Below, one piece after another: positions 17,388-26,000 of a DNA stretch of 64,000 bases (position 1 is its first letter; each line of letters begins with the position of its first letter). The translations under genes were made by a program, and so were the position numbers. The stretch is from NCBI RefSeq assembly GCF_018687695.1, contig NZ_CP061303.1:682001-746000 (forward strand), written 5' to 3'. The DNA comes from Polynucleobacter sp. MG-6-Vaara-E2 (GTDB taxonomy: Bacteria; Pseudomonadota; Gammaproteobacteria; Burkholderiales; Burkholderiaceae). The notes beneath the pieces are model-generated. The model did not search any database. It was given only the letters and a program-made list of their open reading frames with translations, and was not told where the DNA came from.

Positions 17388-18707
17388 ATGACTGACCAAA
17401 CCAAGCAAACTAAAGTTCAAAAAATTAATGGCGTTCGCGGCATGAATGATTTGCTGCCAGCTGATGCTGCGCAATGGGCACATCTTGAGCATGTTCTGCG
17501 TGATTTAACCCGTGCCTATGGTTATGAGTTTTTGAGAACGCCGATTGTGGAAGCAACGGCAGTATTTCAGCGCGGTATTGGTGAGGTCACTGATATCGTT
17601 GAAAAAGAAATGTATTCCTTTGAGGACCGCCTCAATGGTGAGCAGCTTACTTTGCGTCCTGAAGGTACTGCAGCGCTGGTGCGCTCAGTCATTGAAAATA
17701 ATTTGCTTTATGAGGGGCCTAAGCGTCTTTGGTATACCGGCCCGATGTTTCGTCATGAGCGCCCACAACGGGGGCGCTATCGTCAGTTCCACCAATTTGG
17801 CATTGAAGCTTTAGGCTTTGCTGGTCCCGATATTGATGCGGAAATCATTTTCATGGGTCAACGCCTTTGGGATGAGCTTGGTTTAAAGGGTGTGCGCCTT
17901 GAAATAAATTCTTTAGGGCAGGCTAACGAGCGTGCAGAGCACCGTGCAGCCTTAGTTCAGTACTTTGAGAAACATCAATCTCAGCTAGACGAGGATTCAC
18001 AGCGTCGCTTACTGACCAATCCATTGCGTATTTTGGATTCCAAAAATCCGCAGATACAAACTTTGATTGAAGGTGCGCCAAAGCTATTGGATTTCTTAGG
18101 CGAAGAATCCCTTGCGCATTTCAATGCAGTACAAGCAATTCTCAAAGCCAATAACATTCCCTGCAAAATCAATCCGCGTTTAGTGCGTGGCTTGGATTAC
18201 TACAACCTCACTGTATTCGAGTGGATTACGGAAGAGTTAGGTGCACAGGGCACCATCGCTGGTGGAGGTCGTTACGATCCATTAATCGAGCGTATGGGTG
18301 GTAAAGCAGCGCCTGCTTGTGGTTGGGCAATGGGTATGGAGCGTGTGCTAGAACTCATGAAGGTTTCGGGTTCATTGCCAGAAGCGCAAGCCCAGTGTGA
18401 TGTGTTTGTATTACATCAAGGCGGCGAGACTTTAACGACAGCGATGATTATTGCCGAACGATTGCGTAGTGCAGGTATCGATACCATCCTTTTTTGCCCG
18501 CCAGATGGCCAATCAGCCAGCTTTAAGTCACAAATGAAAAAGGCTGATGCCAGCGGGGCAGCCTTTGCCGTCATCATTGGACCTGATGAATTGGCTAAAA
18601 ATGAGGCAGGACTTAAAGACTTACGGGGCACAGGGGAGCAGAAGTCTATTCCCCTGGAAGGTGTACTGGAAGCGGTAATTGACGCTTTAGTAGGCGCCTC
18701 CGAATAG
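17388..18707 (+). CDS. hisS: Histidyl-tRNA synthetase
   Basis: 439 residues, a class II aminoacyl-tRNA synthetase. The catalytic core begins with VRGMNDLLP; motif 2 is PMFRHERPQRGRYRQFHQF (quoted in part), and the histidine-specific segment LVRGLDYYNLTVFEW and motif 3 region GGGRYD and GWAMGMERV are all present. A C-terminal anticodon-binding domain follows from about residue 335. It must not be confused with hisZ at 26001, a paralogue lacking the anticodon domain. It sits 17 bases after ispG and probably shares its transcript. Confidence 0.98.
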   Translation: MTDQTKQTKVQKINGVRGMNDLLPADAAQWAHLEHVLRDLTRAYGYEFLRTPIVEATAVFQRGIGEVTDIVEKEMYSFEDRLNGEQLTLRPEGTAALVRSVIENNLLYEGPKRLWYTGPMFRHERPQRGRYRQFHQFGIEALGFAGPDIDAEIIFMGQRLWDELGLKGVRLEINSLGQANERAEHRAALVQYFEKHQSQLDEDSQRRLLTNPLRILDSKNPQIQTLIEGAPKLLDFLGEESLAHFNAVQAILKANNIPCKINPRLVRGLDYYNLTVFEWITEELGAQGTIAGGGRYDPLIERMGGKAAPACGWAMGMERVLELMKVSGSLPEAQAQCDVFVLHQGGETLTTAMIIAERLRSAGIDTILFCPPDGQSASFKSQMKKADASGAAFAVIIGPDELAKNEAGLKDLRGTGEQKSIPLEGVLEAVIDALVGASE

Positions 18708-18719
18708 AATACAGAAGAG

Positions 18720-18741
18720 CCTATCTCATTAACAAGATAGG
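18720..18741 (+). other. Hairpin between hisS and yfgM
   Basis: CCTATCT at 18720-18726 pairs with AGATAGG at 18735-18741 around an 8-base loop. It is not followed by a T run, so it is more likely an RNA-processing or stability element than a terminator. Confidence 0.35.
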
Positions 18742-18777
18742 TATGTAACAAAAATTGATTAATTAGCTTGGATTGAC

Positions 18778-19437
18778 ATGCCTTTAGATCTAGAAGAACA
18801 AGAACAATTAGACCAACTCAAAGCGTTTTGGCAAAAGTATCGCAACCTCATTACTGGTGTTGTGACTGTTGCCCTGTTTGCTTATGCGGCCTATAGCGGC
18901 TATCAATGGTGGCGGAATAGCCAAGCTATGGAAGCTTCTAAGCTTTACGAGACTATGGTCAGTGCAATTGCTAAGGGTGATAAAGATCAGACCTTACGCG
19001 CTGCGGATGATTTGCAAAAAGACTTTGCAAGCACGCCGTACGCACCAATGGCTAGTTTAATTGCTGCTCGTATCGCATCTGATGCGGGCGATAGTGCTAA
19101 AGCACTCGATTATTTACGTTGGGCTGCTAAGAATGCTTCTAATGATGGTTACCTTGCTTTGGCGAAGATGCGCTTGGTGTCTCAATTAATCGAGCAGGGC
19201 GCTGACAAAGATTTTGCTGAAGCTGATCAAATTCTCAAAGATAAGCCAGTTGTTGGTTTTGAAGCCTTGTGGCTTGAGCGTCGTGGCGATTGGTATTTGG
19301 CGCAACAGAAAAACGCAGAAGCAAAAGCAAGCTACCAAGATGCTTGGAAGAAATTAGACCAAGCTAAAGAATTTCCGGAAGAGGCGCGTCGTCTCCTGAA
19401 GGTCAAATTAGATGCTCTTGGAGGAATTGCTCAGTGA
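18778..19437 (+). CDS. yfgM: YfgM-like ancillary Sec translocon protein (tetratricopeptide)
   Basis: 219 residues. A short acidic cytoplasmic start (LDLEEQEQLDQLKAFW) precedes one membrane span at about residues 23-41, and the rest is helical repeats of TPR type in the periplasm. This layout matches YfgM, which associates with SecYEG and periplasmic chaperones in E. coli. The neighbouring bamB gene is the usual partner. The stop overlaps the bamB start by four bases (GTGA). Function in this organism is inferred from layout and context. Confidence 0.88.
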   Translation: MPLDLEEQEQLDQLKAFWQKYRNLITGVVTVALFAYAAYSGYQWWRNSQAMEASKLYETMVSAIAKGDKDQTLRAADDLQKDFASTPYAPMASLIAARIASDAGDSAKALDYLRWAAKNASNDGYLALAKMRLVSQLIEQGADKDFAEADQILKDKPVVGFEALWLERRGDWYLAQQKNAEAKASYQDAWKKLDQAKEFPEEARRLLKVKLDALGGIAQ

Positions 19438-20591
19438 TGGTCTCAACAAAACGCATGGTTAAGCTAGTTAGTAATGCCCTGATCCTTGGCGCAGTAGCTA
19501 CCGCTTTAGTTGCTTGCTCGGGCAATTCACGCGTTCGTAAGCCAGCAGAGCTGGTTGCAGTTAACAATCAATTCGATTTGCAGCCTGTTTGGTCAACCAG
19601 TGTTGGTTCATCCGAGACATTCAATTTCCATCCAGTGGTTGCTGGTGATGCAGTCTACGCAGCATCGCATCGTGGCAACTTAGCCAAAATTGATTTGGCT
19701 TCGGGTAATAAGGTATGGGAAGTCTCTGTTCCAGAGCGTCTAGCGATTGGTCCAGGTTCTGATGGTCGCGTGACTGTTGCGGTAAGCATTAAAGGTAATG
19801 TTTACGCTTATGACGACACTGGCAAGCCATTGTGGAATGTCAACGTAGGCTCTGAAGTATTGAGTGAACCGGTAGTAGCGGGTGGCATCGTCGTGATTCG
19901 CGCATTAGATAACCGCTTCATTGGTTTAGATGAATTAACGGGCATGCGTAAGTGGATTTATCAGCGTCAGCAATCTGCTTTGTCATTGCGCGTTGGATAT
20001 GGCATGTTACCAATTAATAATGAAGTGATTGTTACTGGCTTTGCTGGCGGTCGTTTTGGCATGATTGCGATTGCCAATGGTGGTTTGGTTTGGGAGACCC
20101 CGGTTTCTTTTCCAAAGGGCTTTTCTGAAATTGAGCGTTTGAACGATGTCACGGCCAAGCCCAGTATGGAAGGCGATATTTTGTGCGCTGTCTCTTATCA
20201 AGGTCGTATTGGTTGTGGTCAAGCGCGTACCGGTGCTTTGCTCTGGTTTAAAGATTTTTCTAGTTACACCGGTACTGCCCAAAGTCGCGATTTAGTTTTC
20301 TCGGCCAATGAAAAATCGTACGTCACTGCATTTGCTACTAAAGACGGTAGTCAGGCTTGGGAAAATACCCAGCTAACTTACCGTGATGTCGGCGAGCCTC
20401 TGGCAGTGGGCAGAGTATTGCTCATGGGTGATGCTCAAGGTTACGTGCATGCATTTTCACAAGCGAATGGCGAGATGGTTGCGCGTATTCGTCACGACAG
20501 CAGTCCAATCTCAGCCGCCCCAATTGCAGTGGGTGGTCTCATCTTGATTCAATCTCAAGGTGGAAAAATCGCGGCGTACACTCCTAAATGA
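19434..20591 (+). CDS. bamB: Outer-membrane assembly lipoprotein BamB
   Basis: 385-residue lipoprotein with lipobox LVAC (C28). The mature part is an eight-bladed PQQ-like beta-propeller, with repeated blades of the form ...G.VYA......A.D..TG...W. BamB is a component of the BAM machine that folds outer-membrane barrels. I use GTG 19434, nine bases after GGAGG; ATG 19437 is an alternative. Length is typical. It overlaps both neighbours by four bases (yfgM upstream, der downstream). Confidence 0.96.
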   Translation: MMVSTKRMVKLVSNALILGAVATALVACSGNSRVRKPAELVAVNNQFDLQPVWSTSVGSSETFNFHPVVAGDAVYAASHRGNLAKIDLASGNKVWEVSVPERLAIGPGSDGRVTVAVSIKGNVYAYDDTGKPLWNVNVGSEVLSEPVVAGGIVVIRALDNRFIGLDELTGMRKWIYQRQQSALSLRVGYGMLPINNEVIVTGFAGGRFGMIAIANGGLVWETPVSFPKGFSEIERLNDVTAKPSMEGDILCAVSYQGRIGCGQARTGALLWFKDFSSYTGTAQSRDLVFSANEKSYVTAFATKDGSQAWENTQLTYRDVGEPLAVGRVLLMGDAQGYVHAFSQANGEMVARIRHDSSPISAAPIAVGGLILIQSQGGKIAAYTPK

Positions 20592-21952
20592 ATCCAGTCA
20601 TCACTATTGTCGGTCGTCCCAATGTGGGCAAGTCGACTCTCTTTAATCGCTTAACGCGTTCACGTGATGCCCTAGTAGCAGACTTCTCTGGTTTAACGAG
20701 AGATCGCCACTACGGCAAAGGTCGCATTGGTGAGCGTGCTTTCATTTGCGTAGATACCGGTGGTTTCGAGCCGGTAGCTAAGACCGGTATTGTTGCCGAG
20801 ATGGCAAAGCAAACCAAACAAGCGGTTGCTGAATCAGACATTGTCATTTTCTTGGTTGATGGTCGCCTCGGTATGGCACCACAAGATCGAGTAATTGCAG
20901 ACTTCTTGCGCAAGACTGGCAGACCTATCATTTTGGCTGTCAATAAAACCGAAGGTATGCAAGCTGGGGTAGTGACTGCAGACTTTCATGAATTGGGATT
21001 GGGTGAGCCATTTCCAATTTCATCGGCGCATGGAGATGGTGTTCGTGGGTTGATTGACGATGCATTGGATACGCTCGGTATTGCAGAGCCAGATGAAGAA
21101 GAGTTAGCAAACGATCCAAATCGCCCAATGAAGATTGCCGTAGTCGGGCGTCCTAACGTAGGTAAATCCACTCTGATCAATAAACTGATTGGTGAAGAGC
21201 GTGTGATTGCATTTGACATGCCAGGCACCACGCGTGATGCCATCGAAGTTCCCTTTGAGCGCAATGGCAAGCCTTATATCCTGGTGGATACCGCAGGTTT
21301 ACGCCGTCGTGGAAAAGTATTTGAGGCGATTGAGAAGTTCTCAGTCGTGAAGACCTTACAAGCGATTGCTGATTGCAATGTAGTCATTCTGATGCTCGAT
21401 GCCCAGCAAGATATTTCTGAGCAAGATGCGCATATCGCTGGATTTATTGTGGAAGCAGGGCGTGCCCTTGTTGTTGCTGTGAATAAATGGGATGGCATTG
21501 ACGCATATGTAAAAGAGCGTGCCCGTTTAGAGATTGCGCAAAAGTTGCGCTTCTTAGACTTTGCAAACGTACATCCGATTTCTGCAAAGAAAGGCACTGG
21601 CCTAAAAGAACTCTTTAAAGATGTGGATGCTGCTTATGCAGCCGCAATGGCGAAACTGCCAACCCCACGTTTGACCCGCATTTTGCAAGAAGCGATTGAA
21701 CACCAGCAGCCTAAACGGGTTGGCATGGGTCGTCCAAAACTCCGTTACGCACACCAAGGGGGTATGAATCCTCCAATCGTGGTGATTCATGGAACATCAT
21801 TGAGTGGTGTCACTGATAGCTATAAGCGCTACCTGGAAGGCCGCTTTAGAGATGTCTTCAAATTACGTGGAACCCCTTTACGGATTCAGATGAATACCGC
21901 CAAAAACCCCTATGTGGATGCAGATAAGGGCAAAAAGGGCAAAAAGCGCTAG
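20588..21952 (+). CDS. der: Ribosome-assembly GTPase Der (EngA)
   Basis: 454 residues with two tandem GTPase domains, each with the G1 motif GRPNVGKST (residues 8-16 and again near 185), DTGG/DTAG G3 motifs, NKTE and NKWD G4 motifs, and a C-terminal KH-like domain ending in a Lys-rich tail. Der acts in 50S subunit maturation. The N-terminal domain starts immediately at the initiator, with ATGA overlap to bamB. Identification is certain. Confidence 0.98.
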   Translation: MNPVITIVGRPNVGKSTLFNRLTRSRDALVADFSGLTRDRHYGKGRIGERAFICVDTGGFEPVAKTGIVAEMAKQTKQAVAESDIVIFLVDGRLGMAPQDRVIADFLRKTGRPIILAVNKTEGMQAGVVTADFHELGLGEPFPISSAHGDGVRGLIDDALDTLGIAEPDEEELANDPNRPMKIAVVGRPNVGKSTLINKLIGEERVIAFDMPGTTRDAIEVPFERNGKPYILVDTAGLRRRGKVFEAIEKFSVVKTLQAIADCNVVILMLDAQQDISEQDAHIAGFIVEAGRALVVAVNKWDGIDAYVKERARLEIAQKLRFLDFANVHPISAKKGTGLKELFKDVDAAYAAAMAKLPTPRLTRILQEAIEHQQPKRVGMGRPKLRYAHQGGMNPPIVVIHGTSLSGVTDSYKRYLEGRFRDVFKLRGTPLRIQMNTAKNPYVDADKGKKGKKR

Positions 21953-21989
21953 TTTGAGATAAGCTTTCTATCTAGAACTTAATGAGGGC

Positions 21990-22020
21990 TTGATTTTTTT
22001 GAAATGAAGCCCAATATAGA
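21990..22020 (+). promoter_or_regulatory. Candidate hfq promoter
   Basis: TTGATT at 21990-21995 and AATATA at 22013-22018 are 17 bases apart (TATAGA at 22015 would give 19). This would give a leader of about 110 bases containing the repeats described next. Confidence 0.35.
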
Positions 22021-22063
22021 GTTAGTAGGTAGTTTGGTAACAGCGGTTTCAGAATTTGTAGTG

Positions 22064-22115
22064 AGTAAGACATAAAAGTAAGACAGAAAAAGTAAGACTC
22101 CCAAAAAAGTAACTT
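22064..22115 (+). repeat. Tandem AGTAAGAC repeats in the hfq leader
   Basis: AGTAAGAC occurs at 22064-22071, 22077-22084 and 22091-22098, with a degenerate copy AGTAACTT at 22108-22115; steps are 13, 14 and 17 bases, separated by A-rich spacers. The block ends 13 bases before the hfq ribosome-binding site AAGGAG (22129-22134). On RNA it is a run of A-R-N-like triplets, the sequence type bound by the distal face of Hfq, so it may serve autoregulation. Confidence 0.6.
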
Positions 22116-22138
22116 AGAAAAAATAATGAAGGAGCAGT

Positions 22139-22387
22139 ATGAGCAATAACACCAATAAAATTCAATTACTACAGGACCCATTTCTCAATGCATTGCGCAA
22201 AGAGCATATTCCTGTATCGATCTATCTTGTGAACGGCATTAAGTTGCAAGGCAATATTGAATCATTCGATCAATATGTTGTGCTCCTTCGCAACACCGTC
22301 ACGCAGATGGTTTACAAACATGCAATCTCCACGATCGTTCCTGCTCGTGCGATTGATTTCCGCATAGAAGAAGGCAGCTCTGTATAA
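22139..22387 (+). CDS. hfq: RNA chaperone Hfq
   Basis: 82 residues. Hfq is a hexameric Sm-like protein that helps small RNAs pair with mRNAs. The Sm1 motif region (QDPFLNALRKEHIPVSIYLV, QGNIESFDQYVVLL) and Sm2 (YKHAISTIVP) are intact, including the YKH proximal-face signature. The C-terminal tail is only about 15 residues, shorter than in E. coli. The start has a strong AAGGAG five bases upstream. hflX follows without a normal gap, as in many proteobacteria. Confidence 0.98.
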   Translation: MSNNTNKIQLLQDPFLNALRKEHIPVSIYLVNGIKLQGNIESFDQYVVLLRNTVTQMVYKHAISTIVPARAIDFRIEEGSSV

Positions 22388-22415
22388 AACTGGAGTAGAT
22401 GCCGCACGCGCCGTC

Positions 22416-23621
22416 TTGGTGGGTGTTGATACAGGCCGCGAAGATTTTGCAGACAGCATGGCTGAACTCAGCCTCTTGGCTGATAGTGCCGGCTCTATAC
22501 CCGCAGCCAGCGTTATTGTGCGAAAAGGCAGAACAGATCCTGCTTTATTCATTGGTTCGGGAAAAGCTAATGAACTCAAGCGGGTGATGGAGGAGAAAGA
22601 TGCTGAATTGGCAATCTTTAATCATCCTTTGTCTCCCACGCAGCAGCGTAACTTAGAGCGTCACATCGGTCGCCATGTCATGGATCGCACTGGTTTGATA
22701 TTGGATATCTTTAGTCAGCGCGCACAAAGCCATATCGGTAAGACCCAAGTCGAGTTAGCGCAAGTGCGTTATCGCATGTCTCGCTTAGTACGTGCTTGGA
22801 GTCACTTGGAGCGTCAGCGCGGTGGTATTGGTGTGCGTGGCGGTCCTGGTGAAACGCAGATGGAGTTGGACCGCCGGATGTTGGCGACTAAAGCCAAGCG
22901 TCTTGAAAACGAATTAGAAAAACTACAACGCCAACAGCGAACTCAAAGAAGAGCGCGAAACCGTAAGGATGTATTTTCAGTTTCCTTGGTGGGCTATACC
23001 AATGCGGGTAAATCAACCTTATTCAATGCCCTCACAAAAGCGGGCACCTATGCGGCCGATCAGCTCTTTGCCACTTTGGACACCACCTCTAGAAGAGTGC
23101 ATTTGGATGGAGTTGGCTCGATCGTGGTTTCCGATACGGTGGGATTTATCCGAGAACTTCCTCACCAGCTCGTTGAGGCATTTCGAGCCACCCTGGACGA
23201 AACTATCCATGCGGACCTGATCTTGCATGTGATTGATGCCTGTAGCCCGGTTGCCAGGGAGCAAAAAGCTGAGGTTGAGGCCGTTTTGGCTGAAATCGGG
23301 GCTGACGATATCCCGCGCATAGAGGTCATGAATAAGATCGATTTAATGCCCCAGACCTTCACCAAAGGGGCTGTTTTGGAGCGGGATAACCAAGGTTTCG
23401 CAAGCCAGATTTTCCTCTCCGCCCAAACGGGCTTAGGCCTTGATTTGCTGCGGCAAACCTTGGCGGAATGCTCCCAAATGACTGATAAAATGAGGAGTGA
23501 ACACAACCGTGCCAAGACCCAAATGGCCCCGGACGAGTTTTTAGCCCCTTTACCAGAACGACCAGAATCATCCGAATTTAATCCGATTCCTAACCGAAGC
23601 TACCTTGCTAATGATGCGTAA
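22416..23621 (+). CDS. hflX: Ribosome-associated GTPase HflX
   Basis: About 401 residues. HflX binds 50S and splits stalled or heat-damaged ribosomes. The N-terminal HflX domain has FNHPLSPTQQRNLERHIG and GGPGETQMELDRR; the G domain has GYTNAGKSTLFN (G1), DTVGFIRELP (G3) and NKID (G4). The start is uncertain. TTG 22416 has no ribosome site at a proper distance. The frame stays open back to 22368, and a CTG at 22380 lies five bases after AGAAGAAGG; that would add 12 residues and overlap the end of hfq. The 3' end overlaps hflK. Confidence 0.94.
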   Translation: MVGVDTGREDFADSMAELSLLADSAGSIPAASVIVRKGRTDPALFIGSGKANELKRVMEEKDAELAIFNHPLSPTQQRNLERHIGRHVMDRTGLILDIFSQRAQSHIGKTQVELAQVRYRMSRLVRAWSHLERQRGGIGVRGGPGETQMELDRRMLATKAKRLENELEKLQRQQRTQRRARNRKDVFSVSLVGYTNAGKSTLFNALTKAGTYAADQLFATLDTTSRRVHLDGVGSIVVSDTVGFIRELPHQLVEAFRATLDETIHADLILHVIDACSPVAREQKAEVEAVLAEIGADDIPRIEVMNKIDLMPQTFTKGAVLERDNQGFASQIFLSAQTGLGLDLLRQTLAECSQMTDKMRSEHNRAKTQMAPDEFLAPLPERPESSEFNPIPNRSYLANDA

Positions 23622-25104
23622 ATTTCTCGACCTGTTTTCGGTCAATGATCCAGGTTGGAGCAATAGTCACAACAGTGGATCTAAAAATGCCCAAGACGGG
23701 CAGGGTAACGAACAAGCTCCAAAAGTAGATCCAGAGCAAAACAAACCACCGAATCAGTCACCCCCACAGTCACCCCAGCAACCTGCTAAGCCAGACGAAC
23801 CTCCCGATCTGGATGAGTTGTGGCGTGATTTCAATGACAGAATTGCTGGCCTATTTGGTGGCAAGAAAAAGCCAGGGACTAGTGCAGGCCCAACTGCCAA
23901 TAAACCCAACAGCAGTGATATTCCACCTCCTTCGGAACGTGGCAATGGTGGCGGTAATGGTGCGGGGCCTACTGGTCCGAACTTCAATTTCACAAACCCA
24001 TTTAGCTCAAAGAGCGGCCCATTAGTTGCCATCGGCATTTTTGCTTTTCTCTGGCTTTGTAGCGGCTTTTTTATTATTCAAGAGGGTCAGGCCGGTGTTG
24101 TGATGACTTTTGGTAAGTACGACTACACCGCCAAGCCAGGCATTAACTGGCGTATGCCTTGGCCGATTCAGTCCGAAGAGACTGTGAATCTCTCTGGTGT
24201 GCGCTCAGTTGAAGTAGGTCGCCCTGTATTAATTAAGGCTACCAATCAAAAAGACTCTTCGATGTTGACCGAAGATGAAAACATCATTGATGTGCGCTTT
24301 GCTGTGCAATATCGCTTAAAAGATCCAACCGATTATCTATTTAATAATCGCGACCCAGATACAGCAGTAGTACAAGCAGCTGAAACCGCAGTACGTGAGA
24401 TTGTGGCTCGAAGCAAGATGGATACAGTCTTGTACGAGGGGCGCGAGAAGATCGGCATTGATTTGGCCGCATCTATTCAAAAGATTTTGGATAGCTATAA
24501 AACTGGTATCTATGTGACTAGCGTCACAGTACAAAACGTTCAACCACCGGAGCAGGTACAAGCGGCATTTGATGATGCCGTTAAAGCTGGTCAAGACCAA
24601 GAGCGTTTGAAGAGTGAAGGACAGGCCTATGCTAATGACATCATCCCTCGCGCCAAAGGTACTGCTGCCCGTCTCATTCAGGAGGCTGAAGGCTATAAGG
24701 CTCGTGTCGAAGCTACTGCCGAAGGAGATGCCGCTCGCTTTAAACAAGTCCTAGTGGAGTACGCCAAGGCCCCAGGCGTTACGCGCGATCGTATGTACAC
24801 CACCGCGATGAGCGAAATGTATAGCAACGTTACCAAAGTGATTGTTGACACCACAAGGAACAATAGTCTTTTGTATTTGCCACTGGATAAGCTCGTTGCA
24901 CAAGTAAGTGCGGAAAGCGCTCAAGCAGCAAGCGTACAAGTCAACTCAGGAAGTGTTCCCACTCCTACTCCAACAGGTTCAGTCACCGTTGGCGGAGCTA
25001 CAGGAGTCAATACACCAGTACCACAGGGCACCTCAAGCAATAACAATGACAGAACAACTGACAAGCGTGATGGTTTGCGCAGTCGCGATCGGGATTCTCG
25101 CTAA
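23611..25104 (+). CDS. hflK: FtsH protease modulator subunit HflK
   Basis: About 497 residues. HflK and HflC form a membrane complex around the FtsH protease and limit its access to substrates. The first 130 residues are cytoplasmic, rich in Pro, Gln, Gly and Asn. A membrane span at about residues 138-157 leads into an SPFH (band 7) domain (QEGQAGVVMTFGKYDYTAKPG) and a coiled, Ala/Glu-rich region (about 330-400). The C-terminal tail is Ser/Thr/Gly-rich. The N-terminal low-complexity part is longer than in E. coli (419 residues). ATG 23611 or 23614 are both possible, inside the end of hflX; TTG 23605 is less likely. Confidence 0.96.
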   Translation: MMRKFLDLFSVNDPGWSNSHNSGSKNAQDGQGNEQAPKVDPEQNKPPNQSPPQSPQQPAKPDEPPDLDELWRDFNDRIAGLFGGKKKPGTSAGPTANKPNSSDIPPPSERGNGGGNGAGPTGPNFNFTNPFSSKSGPLVAIGIFAFLWLCSGFFIIQEGQAGVVMTFGKYDYTAKPGINWRMPWPIQSEETVNLSGVRSVEVGRPVLIKATNQKDSSMLTEDENIIDVRFAVQYRLKDPTDYLFNNRDPDTAVVQAAETAVREIVARSKMDTVLYEGREKIGIDLAASIQKILDSYKTGIYVTSVTVQNVQPPEQVQAAFDDAVKAGQDQERLKSEGQAYANDIIPRAKGTAARLIQEAEGYKARVEATAEGDAARFKQVLVEYAKAPGVTRDRMYTTAMSEMYSNVTKVIVDTTRNNSLLYLPLDKLVAQVSAESAQAASVQVNSGSVPTPTPTGSVTVGGATGVNTPVPQGTSSNNNDRTTDKRDGLRSRDRDSR

Positions 25105-25973
25105 TGAATGCTAATCGTCTGATTGCTGCAGCAATTGCCTTTATTGCGCTGATTTATGTGCTGTCCTCAAGTATTTTTGTGGTGGATCAGCGTAAATTTG
25201 CGGTGGTCTTCTCTTTCGGTCAGATTGTTCGTGTGATTGAACAGCCCGGGATACAGGTTAAATACCCAGCGCCATTTGAGAGTGTGCGTTTCTTTGATCG
25301 CCGCATTCTGACGATCGACAATCCAGAAGCAGAGCGCTTTATAACTGCTGAGAAAAAGAACCTCTTAGTCGATTCTTATGTGAAGTGGCGCATTGTTGAT
25401 CCACGTAAATTCTTCATTAGCTTTAAGGGTGATGAGCGCTTAGCCCAAGATCGCCTAACCCAATTGGTTCGTTCTGCACTGAATGAGGAGTTCACCAAGC
25501 GCACTGTACGCGAGCTGATTTCGGATCAACGCGAAGAAGTGATGCAGGGTATCCGCAAAAAGGTTGCAGTAGACGCCTCAGATATTGGTGTTGAGATTGT
25601 AGACGTGCGTTTAAAGCGTGTTGACTTGCTTGCAGAAATTAGTGATTCTGTATATCGCCGCATGGAAGCTGAGCGTAAGCGCGTTGCTAATGAGTTGCGC
25701 TCAACTGGCGCTGCTGAGTCCGACAAGATTCGCGCCAATGCCGAGCGTCAACGCGATACGATTTTGGCTGAAGCTTATCGTGATGCTCAAAAGATCAAGG
25801 GTGCAGGGGATGCTAAGGCCACAGCTGTCTATGCTGAAGCTTTTGGACGTGACCCTTCGTTTGCGCAGTTCTATCAGAACTTAGAGGCCTATCGCAACTC
25901 CTTCAAAGATAAGAAGGACCTCATGGTGATTGAGCCTAATGGCGAATTCTTTAAGAATCTGCACAAAAAATAA
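25104..25973 (+). CDS. hflC: FtsH protease modulator subunit HflC
   Basis: 289 residues; partner of HflK. A single N-terminal membrane span (residues 5-24) is followed by the SPFH domain (VDQRKFAVVFSFGQIVRVIE) and an Ala/Arg-rich coiled-coil ending in a short tail. The start overlaps the hflK stop by one base (TAATG), so the two subunits are coupled and made in balance. Identification is certain. Confidence 0.97.
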   Translation: MNANRLIAAAIAFIALIYVLSSSIFVVDQRKFAVVFSFGQIVRVIEQPGIQVKYPAPFESVRFFDRRILTIDNPEAERFITAEKKNLLVDSYVKWRIVDPRKFFISFKGDERLAQDRLTQLVRSALNEEFTKRTVRELISDQREEVMQGIRKKVAVDASDIGVEIVDVRLKRVDLLAEISDSVYRRMEAERKRVANELRSTGAAESDKIRANAERQRDTILAEAYRDAQKIKGAGDAKATAVYAEAFGRDPSFAQFYQNLEAYRNSFKDKKDLMVIEPNGEFFKNLHKK

Positions 25974-26000
25974 GAAATAAGAAAGCGAATAGTTCACATC

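Noticed and set aside
21953..22063. CRISPR-like array before hfq
   Set aside because: The repeat unit is only 8 bases with 5-9 base spacers and three copies, far from CRISPR dimensions.
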